Shown: piece after piece, positions 60,712 through 64,000 of the stretch
Position numbering within the stretch: the first letter of the stretch is position 1
Layout of the letters: every line of letters begins with the position of its first letter
Assembly: GCA_964473645.1 (NCBI GenBank)
Contig: CAYYPW010000032.1
Span: 1-64,000 of the forward strand
DNA from: HdN1 sp964473645
GTDB taxonomy: Bacteria; Pseudomonadota; Gammaproteobacteria; Pseudomonadales; Ketobacteraceae
Direction: 5' to 3'
Length of the DNA stretch: 64,000 bases
Notes under the pieces: generated by a model
The model's database searches: none
The model's input: the letters and a program-made list of their open reading frames with translations, nothing else
Told to the model about the DNA's origin: nothing
Position numbers and translations under genes: made by a program

Positions 60712-61560
60712 ATGAAGATTCCCAACCGATTGCAGTCGCTGCTGGACGAGGGCATGATCGACGAGGTCATCAGCCAGCTCAAGAGCGGTAAAGAAGCGCA
60801 AGTGTTCGTGGTGCGCTGCGGCCACGAGATCCGCTGCGCCAAGGTGTATAAAGAAGCTCACCAACGCAGTTTCAAGCAGGCCGCCGAATACCAGGAAGGC
60901 CGCAAGGTGCGTGGCAGCCGGCAGGCCCGCGCCATGAACAAACGCACCCGCTATGGCCAGAAAGAAGCCGAAAGCGCCTGGCTCAACGCCGAAGTAGCCG
61001 CCCTCTACAAACTCGCGGGCGCGGGCGTTCGTGTGCCCAAACCCTATATGTTCATGGAGGGCGTGCTGCTGATGGAGCTGGTGCAGGATGACACCGGCCA
61101 CCCGGCCCCCCGCCTGCATGAAGTCTCGTTTTCGCCCGAGCAGGCACGCGCCTACCATGCGCAAATGGTGCGCGAAGTGGTGCGCATGTTGTGCGCCGGG
61201 CTCGTCCATGGCGACTTGTCGGAATTCAATGTACTGGTCGATGCCAACGGCCCGGTGATCATTGATTTGCCGCAAGCCGTGAATGCCGCCGGCAACAATA
61301 ACGCCGGTCGTATGCTGGAACGCGACGTGCAAAACATGGCAAACTACTTTGGCAAATACGCGCCCGAATTGCTGCAAACCAATTACGGCAAGGAAATCTG
61401 GAGCCTATACGTCGCGGGCAATCTCAAGCCGGAATCGGAACTCACCGGCACATTCAAACAAGATGAAAAGACAGTCGATCTGCAAGGATTGATGGACGTG
61501 ATCGACCACGCACTGAAAGAAGAATTCGAGCGTCTGGCGCGTCGCGACGAGGACTTCTGA
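60712..61560 (+). CDS. RIO1-type serine protein kinase
   Basis: A 282-residue RIO-family kinase, an atypical ePK seen in some bacteria. Nucleotide part: GKEAQVFVVRCGHEIRCAKV (the catalytic Lys lies in CAKVYK). Catalytic loop: LVHGDLSEFNVLVDANGPVI, then metal-binding Asp in IIDLPQAVNAAGNNNAGRML. MKIPNRLQSLLDEGMIDEVI opens the protein, which fixes the start at 60712. Its function in bacteria is unknown; ribosome-related roles are known only from eukaryotic and archaeal RIOs. Confidence 0.9.
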   Translation: MKIPNRLQSLLDEGMIDEVISQLKSGKEAQVFVVRCGHEIRCAKVYKEAHQRSFKQAAEYQEGRKVRGSRQARAMNKRTRYGQKEAESAWLNAEVAALYKLAGAGVRVPKPYMFMEGVLLMELVQDDTGHPAPRLHEVSFSPEQARAYHAQMVREVVRMLCAGLVHGDLSEFNVLVDANGPVIIDLPQAVNAAGNNNAGRMLERDVQNMANYFGKYAPELLQTNYGKEIWSLYVAGNLKPESELTGTFKQDEKTVDLQGLMDVIDHALKEEFERLARRDEDF

Positions 61561-61656
61561 CGGCCGCCTCACAATATTCCCAACCTGATACTGGCAGCGG
61601 GCATGCAATGCCCTTCCCATTGCCGGTGTCGGGTTTTATTTGCTATCGGGTCACCC

Positions 61657-63284
<1,628 letters not shown>

Positions 63285-63288
<4 letters not shown>

Positions 63289-63878
63289 ATATCGACCCCA
63301 TGCAACCGCTCGACGACGATGAAATCGAAACCCTGGAACTTTTTCTGCAAACCCTGGAAGCAGACACCGCCGTCATCGGTATTTCGGAGCTGGATGGCTA
63401 TTTAACGGCCATCGTTAGCGGCCCCAATGTGGTTCCGCCCACGCAATGGATAAATGCCATCTGGGGCGACGACGAAGGCCCGGTGTGGGAAAGCACCGAG
63501 CAAGCGGAAGAAATCATCAGCATGATCATTCGCCATATGAACAGCATCGCCGGTGCGCTGGCAGACTCACCAGAAGAGTTTGATCCCATTTATATGGAAG
63601 ACGAATTTGAAGGCGAGCCTTACTTGAATGTGGACGAGTGGTGCCAAGGCTATTTGAAAGGTATCCAGCAAGATCCCGAAGGCTGGCAGCAAATCGACGA
63701 AGAGATGGAGCAAACGCTGGCACCGATCCTGGTGTTTGGTCTGGATACGGGGTTGGATGGCATGGTCGATGCCGAGGACGAAGCGATCGAAGCCTTGCAA
63801 CAACAAATCGCCCCTGCTGCGCGCCGCCTGCACGCTTACTGGCTGGCCATGCGCAGCGATGCCGTAACGCTGCAATGA
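63285..63878 (+). CDS. YgfB/YecA-family (UPF0149) protein
   Basis: A 197-residue acidic protein of the UPF0149 family. IGISELDGYLTAIVSGPNVV with PTQWINAIWGDDEG is typical, and SPEEFDPIYMEDEF and DEWCQGYLKGIQQDPEGWQQ follow. The SEC-C zinc tail of YecA is absent. Overlap with the preceding flavoprotein (ATGA) shows co-translation. Function unknown. Confidence 0.87.
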
Positions 63879-64000
63879 TGCCATAGCGCTGCAATAACGT
63901 TGTTGGCTGGTTAAACCCTCGCTATATCACTATCAACTCGCCCGGTGAAGGTTCACGCTCGCCGGGTGAAGCTTTATACTTTGCCCTCCAAACGCTACGC
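63879..64000. other. Right-edge region
   Basis: A 122-bp tail with GC-rich direct near-repeats (CTCGCCCGGTGAAGGTTCA and CTCGCCGGGTGAAGCTTTA). No gene was recognised; probably a promoter of a gene beyond the window. Confidence 0.3.

Noticed and set aside
60694..61377. 227-codon minus-strand frame
   Set aside because: Antisense shadow of the RIO kinase; His/Ala-rich with no family match.

Overview
The window looks like a gammaproteobacterial chromosome segment, Pseudomonas/Cellvibrio/Alcanivorax-like. This rests on glnE, msbA, ilvE, a LpxL-type acyltransferase, YqhA, YgfB, MetY and a PutA lacking the DNA-binding N-terminus. The order msbA - carbamoyltransferase - ilvE - glnE resembles the pseudomonad LPS-core neighbourhood (recalled, not searched). 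No rRNA, tRNA or CRISPR array was recognised.

Layout. (1) 0.4-9.5 kb, AT-rich: FadL-like porin, AraC regulator, TetR regulator, a DISM-type hybrid sensor kinase whose phospho-acceptor histidine is replaced by Phe, and a phosphate-binding-like protein paired with an outer-membrane barrel. (2) 9.6-22.8 kb, a mobile/conflict-gene graveyard: intact YefM-YoeB, an attC-like site, a twice-frameshifted IS91 transposase, an orphan polytopic membrane protein, remnants of VapC, DUF3800 and DUF1016/YhcG genes, a broken TOTE primase-helicase, an intact Fic protein with a large inverted-repeat operator, and a MoxR ATPase + DUF2201/VWA operon. Three palindromes spaced exactly 31 bp and a Fic-like leader peptide precede that operon. 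(3) 22.8-28 kb: TetR-controlled DAPG-hydrolase/FAD-oxidase pair, a retron-type reverse transcriptase with a structured upstream region, DUF924. (4) 28.3-64 kb, core-like and GC-richer: hydrolase, pirin, PpnP, MsbA, carbamoyltransferase, diguanylate cyclase, IlvE, LpxL-like/ELM1-like pair, canonical DISM hybrid kinase, GNAT, aldo/keto reductase, a three-gene operon ending in glnE, GspE-type ATPase, YqhA, MetY, polysaccharide deacetylase, PutA, RIO kinase, FAD oxidoreductase and YgfB-like protein.

How the genes fit together. Region 4 combines envelope work (lipid A acylation and flipping, probable LPS carbamoylation and acylation) with nitrogen and amino-acid metabolism (GlnE, IlvE, MetY, PutA). 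Region 2 holds successive defence or conflict cassettes, most dead and a few intact (YefM-YoeB, Fic, MoxR/VWA), followed by the retron. The best leads for something undescribed are the MoxR/metallopeptidase-VWA operon with its phased operators and apparently captured fic leader, the retron with its candidate ncRNA, and the pseudo-histidine kinase with an intact receiver.
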